Assembly: GCF_018325905.1 (NCBI RefSeq)
Contig: NZ_AP021901.1
Location: 4,464,001 to 4,528,000, forward strand
Direction: 5' to 3'
Length of the DNA stretch: 64,000 nt
DNA from: Pseudomonas sp. St316
GTDB taxonomy: Bacteria; Pseudomonadota; Gammaproteobacteria; Pseudomonadales; Pseudomonadaceae
A program made the position numbers and the translations under genes. Of the stretch, positions 41,274 to 49,083 are shown piece by piece. How positions within the stretch are numbered: position 1 is the stretch's first letter; the number at the start of each line of letters is the position of its first letter. The notes under the pieces were generated by a model, which made no database searches, had not been told where the DNA came from, and saw only the letters and a program-made list of their open reading frames with translations.

Positions 41274-42788
41274 TCAGTGGTAGTAGCCAGGGCCGCGCAG
41301 ATTGATATGTTCATCGGGCAGTAACGGCAGGTTTTGCTGGGCAAGAGGTAGCCGTTCCAGGCCTTGGCGCAGGATCGATTCGAGGCTCTTGTAACTGCAT
41401 GCGCCTAGGGCCAGCGCACGTTGGCAAGCGGCTTCCAGCCGCTCTTCGCCGTGCTGTTTGCTCAAGCGCAGGATGCCCAGGCAGGCGCGGAAGCCATGCT
41501 GCGGATGGATTCGGCGTTCGAGGATGTAGGCGATGACACCGGCCGTATTCGGGCCCGTCTGCTCAGCCCAGCGGATCAGCCGCTGGGGCGTCCACTCGGC
41601 GTGTTCGCGGTGACTTTTGGGCATGTGCTCGGTGTGGGTAGTGTGGCGGCCTTTGTGCGGCGAGCGCAGATGGCTGGCCACGCGCTGGTTGGCGTGGAAG
41701 CACTCGACGGTCTGCGCGGTCAGGCGTACTTCGAGTTGGTGTTTCACCAGTTGGTACGGCACGGAGTAAAAATGGCCGTCGACTTCGACGTGGTAGTCGA
41801 TGTGGACTCGCACCTTTTTCCATTCGGCGTAGACATATGGATGTTCTGGTAGCGGTTGCAGCGCGGGTTGGTCGATGGTCTCGAAGGCCGAGCGGCGTGA
41901 GCCGGGCAGTTTCTTGAAGGGCTTCTGATTGAGGCGATCCAGCAGCAACGCGATGGCTGTGTTGAGTTCGCCCAAGGAGAAGAACTGGCGGTTGCGCAGC
42001 ACCGCCAGTATCCACCGCTCGACGACCTGTACGCCGACTTCAACCTTGGCTTTGTCCCTGGGTTTACGCGAGCGCGCGGGCAGCACGGCTACGCCGTAAT
42101 GCTCGGCGAGATCGCGGTAACTGGGGTTGATATCCGGCTCGTAGCGATGCGCCTTGGTCACGCCACTGCGCAGATTGTCGGGCACCAGGATCTGTGCGGT
42201 GCCGCCGAAAAAAGCAAAACAGCGGGCGTGCGAGCCCAGCCAGTCGGGCAGTTTCTGCGACCAGGTCGCCTCGGCGAAGGTGTAGCTGGAGGCGCCGAGG
42301 ACGGCGACGAATATCTGGGCCTGGCGGATCTCTCCGGTTCGCCGGTCGATGATCGGCACGGTCTGACCCGCGTAATCGACGAACAGCTTTTCGCCGGCGC
42401 GATGTTCCTGGCGCATGACCACGTCGACCTTGGCGGCCCAGAGCCGGTAGTGCTCGCAGAACCAGCTGTACTGGAAGCCTTGCGGGTGCGCCAGTCGATA
42501 TTCTTGCCAAAGCAGGGCCAGGGTTACGCCGGGGCGGCGCAACTCTGCGTGGACATGAGTCCAGTCCGGCATCGGACGTTGATCGCTGGGGACGTCGGGT
42601 GGTGGCGGAAAAAGACGCTGCTGCAACTGCGCCTCGCTCGCCGCACACGGCCAAGTCAGCCCGCTGGCAGCAAAGCGATTGAGGTACTCACCGATAGTTG
42701 CGCGACCCACCTGCAAGCTGACAGCGATCTGGCGAGCAGATAGGCCGACCTCAAACTTGAGACGTAGCACTTCCTTAATTTTACGCAT
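41274..42788 (-). CDS. istA: IS21 transposase IstA
   Basis: The 504-residue transposase has an N-terminal helix-turn-helix (FEVGLSARQIAVSLQVGRAT) and a DDE integrase core (KLFVDYAGQTVPI with first Asp, ILVPDNLRSGV with second, and a Glu in KAKVEVGVQ). It ends with a beta/basic C-terminal domain (VHIDYHVEVDGHFYSVPYQL). The ATG after GGAGCGGTTATCC is preferred to an upstream GTG. The frame is intact, so the IS is likely active. Confidence 0.95.
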   Translation of the reverse strand: MRKIKEVLRLKFEVGLSARQIAVSLQVGRATIGEYLNRFAASGLTWPCAASEAQLQQRLFPPPPDVPSDQRPMPDWTHVHAELRRPGVTLALLWQEYRLAHPQGFQYSWFCEHYRLWAAKVDVVMRQEHRAGEKLFVDYAGQTVPIIDRRTGEIRQAQIFVAVLGASSYTFAEATWSQKLPDWLGSHARCFAFFGGTAQILVPDNLRSGVTKAHRYEPDINPSYRDLAEHYGVAVLPARSRKPRDKAKVEVGVQVVERWILAVLRNRQFFSLGELNTAIALLLDRLNQKPFKKLPGSRRSAFETIDQPALQPLPEHPYVYAEWKKVRVHIDYHVEVDGHFYSVPYQLVKHQLEVRLTAQTVECFHANQRVASHLRSPHKGRHTTHTEHMPKSHREHAEWTPQRLIRWAEQTGPNTAGVIAYILERRIHPQHGFRACLGILRLSKQHGEERLEAACQRALALGACSYKSLESILRQGLERLPLAQQNLPLLPDEHINLRGPGYYH

Positions 42789-42969
42789 GGATAACCGCTC
42801 CACGACGACCTCTCTGCTTCGATAAAAGAGGTCGATGGTAGTGAATTAATCCTGCGTTGCTGCCTGCCTTGTGGGTGGCCGGATGGCCGTGGAATGGGTG
42901 GCCGGATCATCGTGGAATCAGTGGCCGGATGTTCATGGAATGGGTGGCCGGATGCCCGTGGAATCCGCA

Positions 42970-43315
42970 GTCTAAGGGCGTCGAGCTGTAAGGTAATGCC
43001 TCGCGGGCCGAAAGGCCGACATATGCGGCGAGGCGCGTAATCGAACTGTATGAACCCAGTTCGGGCGCAAGGCGGACCTGGCCACAGCACTGAAGATCAC
43101 CTCCGATGCGGATGCACGCCCAGGCTGATGGGCAGGTTTGAAAACTAACAGTTCCGAGAGTGAGCGCTGACCGGCTAAGTACTATTTTATGCCCGCGCGG
43201 TACCGGCTCGTAATAACTGGCATTGCGGTAGCCGAAAGGCGTTGACCGCGGCATGACTCTCAACCCGGAGATCAGCACCGGGCATCTGCATCAACCAACC
43301 CAAACGGAGATCACC
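42970..43315 (+). ncRNA. Right part of the untranslated, strongly self-complementary segment (candidate structured RNA)
   Basis: No supportable coding frame. It contains GCCTCGC/GCGAGGC (42998-43034) enclosing GGCC-GAAA-GGCC (43006-43017), CGAACTG/CAGTTCG (43042-43063), the long-range arm 43090-43111, GCCCA/TGGGC (43118-43133) and GCGG/CCGC (43225-43249) enclosing GCC-GAAA-GGC. The first seven bases are the right target duplication. The 3' limit is arbitrary; the next gene's ribosome site begins near 43303. Confidence 0.5.
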
Positions 43316-43486
43316 ATGCTCCTACTGTTCCTGATCGGCGCAGCGCTCAGCCATGCGCGGCCAGAACCGCCACCTGATGACGGCCTGCCAGCCGGTCCAC
43401 TGCGCTTCCATCGTGAGCGCTGGCGATGTACCGAGGGTCAGCGTTCGTTCTGGCGCGCGCTGCCCCGAACCAAATACTCGACCTGA
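43316..43486 (+). CDS. Small phage protein
   Basis: The 56-residue protein starts after CGGAGATCACC with MLLLFLIGAALSHARPEPPP, a short hydrophobic leader, then a basic tail (RFHRERWRCTEGQRSFWRA). Possibly exported or membrane-tethered. Similar small proteins occur in Pseudomonas phage early operons. Function unknown. Confidence 0.5.
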   Translation: MLLLFLIGAALSHARPEPPPDDGLPAGPLRFHRERWRCTEGQRSFWRALPRTKYST

Positions 43487-43501
43487 AGCTGCATCTGATC
43501 G

Positions 43502-43531
43502 AAAAGGCCCTCCCGTCCAGTTGGGCCTTTT
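43502..43531. terminator. Bidirectional terminator-like hairpin
   Basis: AAAAGGCCC and GGGCCTTTT form a perfect 9-bp stem around 12 bases, with T-runs in both directions. It lies within the early operon, 15 bases after a gene end, so through-transcription would need antitermination or a new promoter. Confidence 0.6.
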
Positions 43532-43705
43532 CACTTCTCGCTCCCACAGACCAACCGCTCTATTCCGGGCGCTGGCGACACGAAACCACCTACTTCGCTC
43601 CCGCAGCCGACACCACCCGAATGCACTCTCCTCCGCGCCCAACGGCAACCAGCGGAGCGGATGAGTGCATCCGAGTTTTGTTGGATCAACCACATGGAGC
43701 AAATC

Positions 43706-43897
43706 ATGGCCGAGCAACGAGCGCCGTATCCACGGTCGGCGGACAACGATGATCAGATGAACCTGCCCGAGGGAAAGACCTGCGGCGACTGCGTGCACTG
43801 CCGCCGTTGCACGCTGATGTTCGGTCATATCCCGGCTGACGAGTCGTGCGACTGGAGCCCTTCGCGCTTTCGTGAAGCCATCCCCGCCACCGCCTAA
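43706..43897 (+). CDS. Cysteine-rich small phage protein
   Basis: The 63-residue protein has five cysteines in CGDCVHCRRCTLMFGHIPAD and ESCDWSPSRF, suggesting a zinc-binding fold. The ATG at MAEQRAPYP follows GGAGCAAATC; ATG codons 12 bases and more upstream are alternatives. Frequently seen in Pseudomonas phages and not functionally known. Confidence 0.65.
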   Translation: MAEQRAPYPRSADNDDQMNLPEGKTCGDCVHCRRCTLMFGHIPADESCDWSPSRFREAIPATA

Positions 43898-43918
43898 CCC
43901 CAAACACTGGAGGTCGCC

Positions 43919-44095
43919 ATGAGCGACAAGAAATGCGAAGCCGATCATAGCTGGCGTCGTGTAAGCCAATGGCGCAGCGATCCGGGCGCCGTCAGTGGAA
44001 CAGTTCACTACAGCTACCTGGAATGTCGGGTGTGTGGCGAAGAAGACCATAGCCATCCGAATCCAGAATCCTACGAATGTGCACCTAAAGACTAA
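43919..44095 (+). CDS. Small zinc-finger-like phage protein
   Basis: The 58-residue protein, MSDKKCEADHSWRRVSQW onward, contains LECRVCGEEDHSHP and a late ESYECAPKD: four cysteines and several histidines, consistent with a small zinc finger. Strong GGAGG ribosome site. It sits between two other small genes of the rightward operon. Confidence 0.65.
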   Translation: MSDKKCEADHSWRRVSQWRSDPGAVSGTVHYSYLECRVCGEEDHSHPNPESYECAPKD

Positions 44096-44118
44096 AACCC
44101 GCCACCCTGGAGGCGACC

Positions 44119-44544
44119 ATGAACCCAGCACTGAAAATCTGTCAGGAGCGTTTCGACGCTCAATTGCCGCCTCCAGTAATCGAGAGCCCTCGGGAAGAGG
44201 CTCGGGCGGAATGGATCTACAACGCGGTCGAGCAGCTTGTCCGGTTCGGCAGTGATGTTTCGTTCCAGCGCCGGATGCGCAAGCCGCAGGGCGTGACAGT
44301 GGCGCAACTGGCCCTGGCCGTGGATGAGCATGTGAACGGCCGCCTTGCGGACTGCGAGGTTCGCTCCCCCGCCCTGGGCAATCTGCTCATGTCCCTGGCA
44401 GGCCGACCCGATCAAAACGCCGTGGCCGAGCTACTGGGCCCCAGCGATCACCCCTTCGGCAAGATCGGCGAGATCGCCCAGGCCCTGCTTGAGCCGTTGG
44501 CCGATGACGCCCTGATCGCCAAGGCCGAGGACAACGAACTGTGA
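44119..44544 (+). CDS. Phage protein of unknown function
   Basis: The 141-residue protein is predicted helical, with EEARAEWIYNAVEQLVRFG, VTVAQLALAVDEHVNGRLAD and a C-terminal acidic helix. It begins after a GGAGGCGACC ribosome site and overlaps the next gene by four bases. No motif recognised. Confidence 0.65.
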   Translation: MNPALKICQERFDAQLPPPVIESPREEARAEWIYNAVEQLVRFGSDVSFQRRMRKPQGVTVAQLALAVDEHVNGRLADCEVRSPALGNLLMSLAGRPDQNAVAELLGPSDHPFGKIGEIAQALLEPLADDALIAKAEDNEL

Positions 44545-44732
44545 GCCCACACATCCTGATCGACGAAGCGCTGGAAAGCCTGGAGCACCCAGACAGCCCA
44601 GAAGGTGCTTCGAAGGTGGTCCTGCACATGATCACAAAAATGATGGAAGGCGAAGTCATCACAGTTGAAGAGTTCAACCACTACTGCAAGCGCCTCCTGA
44701 AGATCACCAGGCAGCGCAAGGAGGCTTCATGA
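44541..44732 (+). CDS. Small phage protein
   Basis: The 63-residue protein starts at GTG overlapping the previous stop (GTGA). It is helical and acidic at first (LIDEALESLEHPDSPEGAS), basic at the end (CKRLLKITRQRKEAS). Coupled to both neighbours by four-base overlaps. Confidence 0.55.
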   Translation: MSPHILIDEALESLEHPDSPEGASKVVLHMITKMMEGEVITVEEFNHYCKRLLKITRQRKEAS

Positions 44733-44923
44733 GCACTGCACCGGTTAAATCCCTGATCGACGAGCAGATGGACGACATCGAGCGCCGCATCGCCATCCTC
44801 GGCTTCGGCCTGCCGTTCAACGAAGTGATTGGCCGCAAGCGTGAGGACCTGGTGAAGGATCTTCCACAGCGCCTTGCGGTGACCATGAAGGGCGGCCGCA
44901 TTGCCGCGAGGGTTCGACCATGA
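44729..44923 (+). CDS. Small phage protein
   Basis: The 64-residue protein, starting MSTAPVKSLIDEQMDDIERR, is helical with a basic C-terminus. Its ATG overlaps the previous stop and a GGAGGC ribosome site precedes it. Unknown function. Confidence 0.58.
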   Translation: MSTAPVKSLIDEQMDDIERRIAILGFGLPFNEVIGRKREDLVKDLPQRLAVTMKGGRIAARVRP

Positions 44924-45471
44924 TCATTGATTGGAGCAAGGCCCCTGAATGGGCGACGGAGCTAGCAGTAAACCCTTACAACGAGAAAGCATGGCTCGCC
45001 GAGGAAGGCTACAGCTATCTGATCGGAAATGGTGGTGTCGTGCCGTGGTCGTACGAAACAGCCTTTGCTCGCACAGCCTTTAAGAGTATCGAGGTTCGGC
45101 CTGCGCCCTGGACCGGCGAAGGCCTGCCGCCTGTTGGCCTGGAGGTCGAGTGTACATTCGATTACTGGGGGTACTGGCTGAAAGGCAAAGTGCTCTACTA
45201 CGGAAAGAAGATGATCTTCATGGAGCAAGAGAGCCCGAAAGGCAGCTTCGAAGGATCGATGATGCCCGATGGAATAAAGTTCCGCCCCATCCGCACGCCC
45301 GAGCAGATCGCCGAAGAGACGCGTATTGCTGAGCTCAATCTGATGATTGGCGCCATCAAGGATTACCCTGGCGGCAGGCATGGTGTTGATCACCTGACCC
45401 AACTCAAGATTCATGAAGAAGTCTGCATCAATCTGTACGACGCGGGCTGGCGCAAGCAGGTGACGCCATGA
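44920..45471 (+). CDS. Phage protein of unknown function
   Basis: The 183-residue protein is rich in W and Y in the N-terminal half (WATELAVNPYNEKAWLAEEG, TFDYWGYWLKGKVLYYGK), which looks like a small beta barrel; the C-terminus is helical (EETRIAELNLMIGAIKDY). Such proteins recur in Pseudomonas phage early operons without an assigned role. Overlaps on both sides. Confidence 0.65.
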   Translation: MIIDWSKAPEWATELAVNPYNEKAWLAEEGYSYLIGNGGVVPWSYETAFARTAFKSIEVRPAPWTGEGLPPVGLEVECTFDYWGYWLKGKVLYYGKKMIFMEQESPKGSFEGSMMPDGIKFRPIRTPEQIAEETRIAELNLMIGAIKDYPGGRHGVDHLTQLKIHEEVCINLYDAGWRKQVTP

Positions 45472-45587
45472 AAACCATCACCTGGATCCTCACCGCCGCC
45501 CTGCTCGTGACCATGCTGGCCTACACCGTCGTGAAGGAACGCCGGGGTTCCTGCGAGGTGCAGCAACTGTCGCAGGTGCTGAAATGA
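45468..45587 (+). CDS. Tiny membrane protein (Rz-like topology or regulator)
   Basis: Thirty-nine residues, MKTITWILTAALLVTMLAYT onward, form one transmembrane helix followed by a short charged tail with one Cys. It overlaps both the previous and the next gene by four bases, which argues for real translation. Confidence 0.5.
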   Translation: MKTITWILTAALLVTMLAYTVVKERRGSCEVQQLSQVLK

Positions 45588-45703
45588 GCACGCAACGTCA
45601 GCGCCTTCGCCGCCTGTACACCTGGCGCGGCTCAGCCATCGTCCTTCTCTTGTGTACCGCCTGGATGTTCGCCAGCGCCTACGCCGGTCACATCACCCAA
45701 TAA
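45584..45703 (+). CDS. Tiny membrane protein
   Basis: Thirty-nine residues with a basic N-terminus (MSTQRQRLRRLYTWRG) and one hydrophobic helix (SAIVLLLCTAWMFASAYA). The ATG overlaps the previous stop. Function unknown. Confidence 0.5.
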   Translation: MSTQRQRLRRLYTWRGSAIVLLLCTAWMFASAYAGHITQ

Positions 45704-45747
45704 CCCAGCTCTTCAAACGCTGCGCACGTCGCGGCCAAGGAATCCCC

Positions 45748-46068
45748 GTGTCTGCACAAAAACATACGCCCGCCCCGTGGACCGTTCGCGAGGTATCGCA
45801 TTCCAACGTACCTGGGCAGCGCGCGTTCGCTATCGACTTCAACAAAGACCAGGAACAGGTAGTTGATTGGGTCTACGAAGAGGCTGACGCCAAACTGATC
45901 GCGGCATCGCCTTGCCTCCTGGCCGACCTGGTCATCGCTGCCGAAACTCTTCGGCGTTACGAAGCTCTGCACCGCGCCAAGGACACCGCCGAAAGCATGG
46001 CGAAGGCCGAGGTTAATGCGGGGCTTGCCTCCCGCTTCGAGCAGACCATCGCCAAAGCCACCCAATAA
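45748..46068 (+). CDS. Phage protein of unknown function
   Basis: The 106-residue protein starts at GTG after AAGGAATCCCC. Its opening SAQKHTPAPWTVREVSHSN and the stretch EEADAKLIAASPCLLADLVI match a widespread type of short phage protein with an unknown role. A helical, alanine-rich C-terminus follows. Confidence 0.65.
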   Translation: MSAQKHTPAPWTVREVSHSNVPGQRAFAIDFNKDQEQVVDWVYEEADAKLIAASPCLLADLVIAAETLRRYEALHRAKDTAESMAKAEVNAGLASRFEQTIAKATQ

Positions 46069-46110
46069 CCCCCTTCACAGCGCCCCTCTCCGGTGGCGCG
46101 GAGAACAGTC

Positions 46111-46845
46111 ATGTCCAACACACGGATTTGGGATCAGGTCGACGTAACTGATCCAAGCGCAACCAAGAATTTCACCGGAATGGGGGGCTTTAAAGGGACA
46201 GCAATCAAGCCGACCTACCTGATGCATAAGGCTACCGAGGTGTTCGGTCCTTGCGGCGAAGGCTGGGGCTGGACTGTGCTTGAGGAGCGTTTCGACGAGG
46301 GCGGTCCGCTCCAGGCCCCCACCAAAGAATGGCCTGATGCGCCGCGCATCAACGCCAAGCTCCATACCCTGAAGCTTGAGCTCTGGTATCTGGGGAAAGA
46401 CGGCCAGAAATGTACCGTCCAGCACTACGGTCACACCCCATTCGTCCATTTGCAGCAAGGCAAGATCGTCACAGACTGGGAGGCTGCCAAGAAGTCGCTC
46501 ACCGACGCCATGGGCAAGTGTCTACAGCCTCTCGGGTTCTCGGCAGACATTCACATGGGGTTATTCGATGACGCAGCCTACGTTGAGACGGTGCGCGATG
46601 AAGTGGCTATTTCCAAGGCTGAGGACAGGGTTGCCGAAGAGGAGCGGCAGAAACAGGAGCGCCTGGACTATATCAAGTCGGTCGTCGACACCATGCGCAG
46701 CGCCAAGTCAGCACATGAGGTCAAGAAGATCCATGACCATGCCGTCCGCATCCTGGCAGCCCGCAAGGATACCGGCGCGGTCCAGCGCATCAATAAAGAG
46801 CTGCACGACCTCTCTCCTAAATTCGATCAGGAGTCAGCAGCATGA
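46111..46845 (+). CDS. Candidate ssDNA-annealing recombination protein
   Basis: The 244-residue protein resembles a phage family with the pattern MGGFKGTAIKPTYLMHKATE, CGEGWGWTVLEERF and WEAAKKSLTDAMGKCLQPLG followed by FSADIHMG. The K-SLTDA-x-KCL-x-LGFSA motif reminds me of Rad52/Sak-type single-strand annealing proteins. The following Gp157-like gene is often their neighbour. The C-terminal third is a charged coiled coil. The assignment is tentative. Confidence 0.6.
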   Translation: MSNTRIWDQVDVTDPSATKNFTGMGGFKGTAIKPTYLMHKATEVFGPCGEGWGWTVLEERFDEGGPLQAPTKEWPDAPRINAKLHTLKLELWYLGKDGQKCTVQHYGHTPFVHLQQGKIVTDWEAAKKSLTDAMGKCLQPLGFSADIHMGLFDDAAYVETVRDEVAISKAEDRVAEEERQKQERLDYIKSVVDTMRSAKSAHEVKKIHDHAVRILAARKDTGAVQRINKELHDLSPKFDQESAA

Positions 46846-47339
46846 CCACCCTCTACACGATCACCGAGCAATTCAAAGAGCTGGCAGCACTGGCCGAGAC
46901 CGCCGACGAAGACCTGGCTGTCGCCCTGCGCGACACTATGGAGGGGATTGAGGGTGAGTTCCAGGAGAAGGGCAAAGCGATCGCCATGGTCACGCTGAAC
47001 ATCGATGGCGATCTTGAGGCTATCCAGACTCAAATTGATCGGCTCGAAGAGCGCAAGCGGATCATCAATAACCGCAAGGAAAGCCTCAAGGATTACTTGC
47101 GCACGAACATGGAAGCGGCGGGCATAACCAAGATCACCCACCCACTCTTCACCATCACCTGTGGTAAGGGCCGCTCTGTTGTGGTGATCGACGATGAAAA
47201 GGCGTTGCCTGACGAATTCGTCAACGTGAAGGTAACCAGCGCGCCGGATAAGGCGATGATCGCCAAGGCCATCAAGGATGGTCAGCAAGTTCCAGGCGCC
47301 CATACCGAGATCGGCAAAAGCTCGATCACTATCAAGTGA
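46842..47339 (+). CDS. Siphovirus Gp157-like protein
   Basis: The 165-residue protein has the Gp157 layout: N-terminal helix (LYTITEQFKELAALAE), coiled coil in the middle (IQTQIDRLEERKRIINNRKE, SLKDYLRTNMEAAGITKI) and a beta-rich end (FTITCGKGRSVVVIDDEKAL). Family members have been linked to phage resistance and recombination in streptococcal phages. It overlaps the annealing-protein candidate by four bases. Confidence 0.85.
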   Translation: MTTLYTITEQFKELAALAETADEDLAVALRDTMEGIEGEFQEKGKAIAMVTLNIDGDLEAIQTQIDRLEERKRIINNRKESLKDYLRTNMEAAGITKITHPLFTITCGKGRSVVVIDDEKALPDEFVNVKVTSAPDKAMIAKAIKDGQQVPGAHTEIGKSSITIK

Positions 47340-47346
47340 GGCCCCG

Positions 47347-47589
47347 ATGATCAGCAACCACCTCAGCCTGGTCGAGCATCATCGGCCACAAGCGGATCGC
47401 ATTTCCGAGAAGATCGCCCAGTTCTTGGCGGCCGGCGGCCAGATTGACGAACTGCCCAGCCCGCCGCGCAATCCCATCCCGCCGGCCCGCTCAACCCGGA
47501 TAGACCCTGAAACGGTCCTCAAGCGCAAACCGCGCAAGCTGACCCTGGCCGAGCGCCGGGCGCTGCGCAAGATGGCGGACTCGCTATGA
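47347..47589 (+). CDS. Small basic phage protein
   Basis: The 80-residue protein has a helical N-terminal part (ADRISEKIAQFLAAGGQIDE), a proline-rich linker and a basic end (KRKPRKLTLAERRALRKM). The pattern AxGGxIxELP-P is often seen in phage proteins of unknown role. Confidence 0.6.
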   Translation: MISNHLSLVEHHRPQADRISEKIAQFLAAGGQIDELPSPPRNPIPPARSTRIDPETVLKRKPRKLTLAERRALRKMADSL

Positions 47590-48050
47590 AGTCGAAACGC
47601 AAACCTAACAACGGTTTCGCCCGAGCTGAACGCAGTTGCCGGGCGTTGCTGCGCACCAACCACGTCGCGGTCGTGAACATCGATCCAAGCGGCATCCAGA
47701 TCATGGCGAACTGGAAAAGCTGCCGACAGATCCGCAGCCTGGCAATCGCCAACGCCCTGTTCGACTTCGCGTACCGCTGGACGATCTACCTCAGCGCCAT
47801 GTGTCGGGACGAACGCGGCGTTGAGTACGTCAAGTCGGTGGAGATCTCGCCGGAAGGCATCTACAAGGTGGAGCGCCTGACGGATGCCATCGAGCATTAC
47901 TACCTGGTTCTGCGCAACAGCGCGAACCCGAACCATCTGGTTGCCTCGGGGTGGATTGCCGTTCCTGCTGAGGTCGTGCTCGAAGAGGCCCAAGCCGCGA
48001 AGCTGTTCTACGCCGCAGGCGCCTGGCACCAGGTGAAGGTAGCAGCGTGA
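47586..48050 (+). CDS. Phage protein of unknown function
   Basis: The 154-residue protein begins with a basic stretch (MKSKRKPNNGFARAERSCRA) and then a tryptophan- and aromatic-containing core (IANALFDFAYRWTIYLSAMC). It is conserved-looking but has no motif I recognise. Four-base overlap with the previous gene. Confidence 0.65.
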   Translation: MKSKRKPNNGFARAERSCRALLRTNHVAVVNIDPSGIQIMANWKSCRQIRSLAIANALFDFAYRWTIYLSAMCRDERGVEYVKSVEISPEGIYKVERLTDAIEHYYLVLRNSANPNHLVASGWIAVPAEVVLEEAQAAKLFYAAGAWHQVKVAA

Positions 48051-48125
48051 GACGTTTCCGCGCCCAACAACGCAAACGACAGACCTGGCTGGACTTGCCG
48101 GCCAGTGGAATTGAAGAGGTAGGCC

Positions 48126-48470
48126 ATGGCCAAGACAGTGCAGGAACGATCGGCCAAGGCTGCGCAGAAGCGCCTGGCGGTCGCCGAGAAGGAGTTGCGA
48201 CACAAGGTCAGGCCAGGTATCGAACAGGCCATGGAGCGCATACGGCTTCGAGGCCAGGTGCCGATCATCAGCGAGGTCTTGCAGATCGCCATCATGAAGA
48301 TGGACCTGATGGGCGACGACGAGTTGATCGAGTTCTTGAGGTATCCGCGCCACGAAATCGTTATTAGCGAAAACGTTGCGCGAGAGTTTTACAATCAAAG
48401 CTTGGCCGAACTGAAGCGGGATCCAGGCGATGAGCAAGAAGCTCCCTCAAACCTCTGCGAAAATCAATGA
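48126..48470 (+). CDS. Phage protein of unknown function
   Basis: The 114-residue protein is helical with a basic N-terminal half (AKAAQKRLAVAEKELRHKVR, IEQAMERIRLRGQVPIISEV). This could be a DNA-binding helix pair. Ribosome site GAGGTAGGCC. Its 3' end overlaps the convergent HEPN-like gene by 24 bases. Confidence 0.6.
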   Translation: MAKTVQERSAKAAQKRLAVAEKELRHKVRPGIEQAMERIRLRGQVPIISEVLQIAIMKMDLMGDDELIEFLRYPRHEIVISENVAREFYNQSLAELKRDPGDEQEAPSNLCENQ

Positions 48471-49007
48471 GCCACTGGCTAAGCAATAAAGAGGACTTGG
48501 GCCGCCTCCCGCTCTTTCGTTGAAGTTGTTTATGCATTTCTTGACGTCTTCAAGAGCTTTGCTCGCGAGCTCGACGTTAACAAAGCCCTCCCATTCAACC
48601 GAACCATAGGCATCTGAGGTGCGAGGTTCGGCGGTAGTGACCTCCTCAAACTCAATCGAAGCGGTGCGCCCATGGGCCATCAAGTTCCGAAACCGGAGCG
48701 CCCTTGCCGCCCATGGAAGATCGTTTTCGATGCCAGCTCCAGGTATCCCGAGGGTTTTACGAATGTGTTTGTATTTTGCCCAGATTGAATCCTTTCCCTT
48801 TGGGAGAAGCTCAATATCGAGCTCGTCCCCCTCAAGCAAATGATTGCAATAGGCTTCAAGGGTGAATGCTGCAAGAACGAGGGCGTTAATGATTTCGTAG
48901 TACGAGCCTTCCTCATCGCGCTTTGCCCGATCAAGGCTTCTGCTAGCGCCAGCATACAAAAAGGCAAATGTGTATACGGTACGTTTCCCACTTGCTCGGC
49001 CAACCAT
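48447..49007 (-). CDS. HEPN-motif protein, candidate RNase or defence gene
   Basis: The 186-residue protein has RNLMAHG at R107-H112, an R-x4-H signature of HEPN RNases. A preceding helix (VLAAFTLEAYCNHLLEGDEL) is also characteristic of the fold. The ATG at MVGRASGKR follows GAGGTGCAT. It is on the opposite strand to the early operon, so it is an accessory gene with its own expression. HEPN proteins act in toxin-antitoxin, abortive infection and other RNA-cutting systems. No separate antitoxin gene is obvious beside it. Confidence 0.7.
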   Translation of the reverse strand: MVGRASGKRTVYTFAFLYAGASRSLDRAKRDEEGSYYEIINALVLAAFTLEAYCNHLLEGDELDIELLPKGKDSIWAKYKHIRKTLGIPGAGIENDLPWAARALRFRNLMAHGRTASIEFEEVTTAEPRTSDAYGSVEWEGFVNVELASKALEDVKKCINNFNERAGGGPSPLYCLASGSLIFAEV

Positions 49008-49083
49008 ATGCACCTCGAATCTTAGTAAACAACAATCAAACATCAACCCAAACCAAATTGCCACCACCGGTCACGGAGGGGCT

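Larger units (their letters stand above)
40395..42969 (-). mobile_element. IS21-family insertion sequence, complete
   Basis: The 2575-bp element carries istA and istB and starts TG, ends CA. Left end TGCGCATTCCACG and right end (inverted) TGCGGATTCCACG agree apart from one base in these 13. Multiple ATCCGGCCACC repeats (two or more at the left end, four at the right) are the terminal transposase-binding sites typical of the family. A 7-bp target duplication flanks it. It is inserted against the PL operon direction. Confidence 0.95.

Noticed and set aside
43426..43752. 108-residue plus-strand frame between two small genes
   Set aside because: It crosses the bidirectional hairpin at 43502-43531, lacks a ribosome site and overlaps the well-supported cysteine-rich gene in another frame.
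48047..48367. 106-residue frame starting at a GTG that overlaps the previous stop
   Set aside because: The first 25 residues look plausible, but the rest is the shadow of the 114-residue gene at 48126, which has a good ribosome site. A decayed short gene cannot be excluded.
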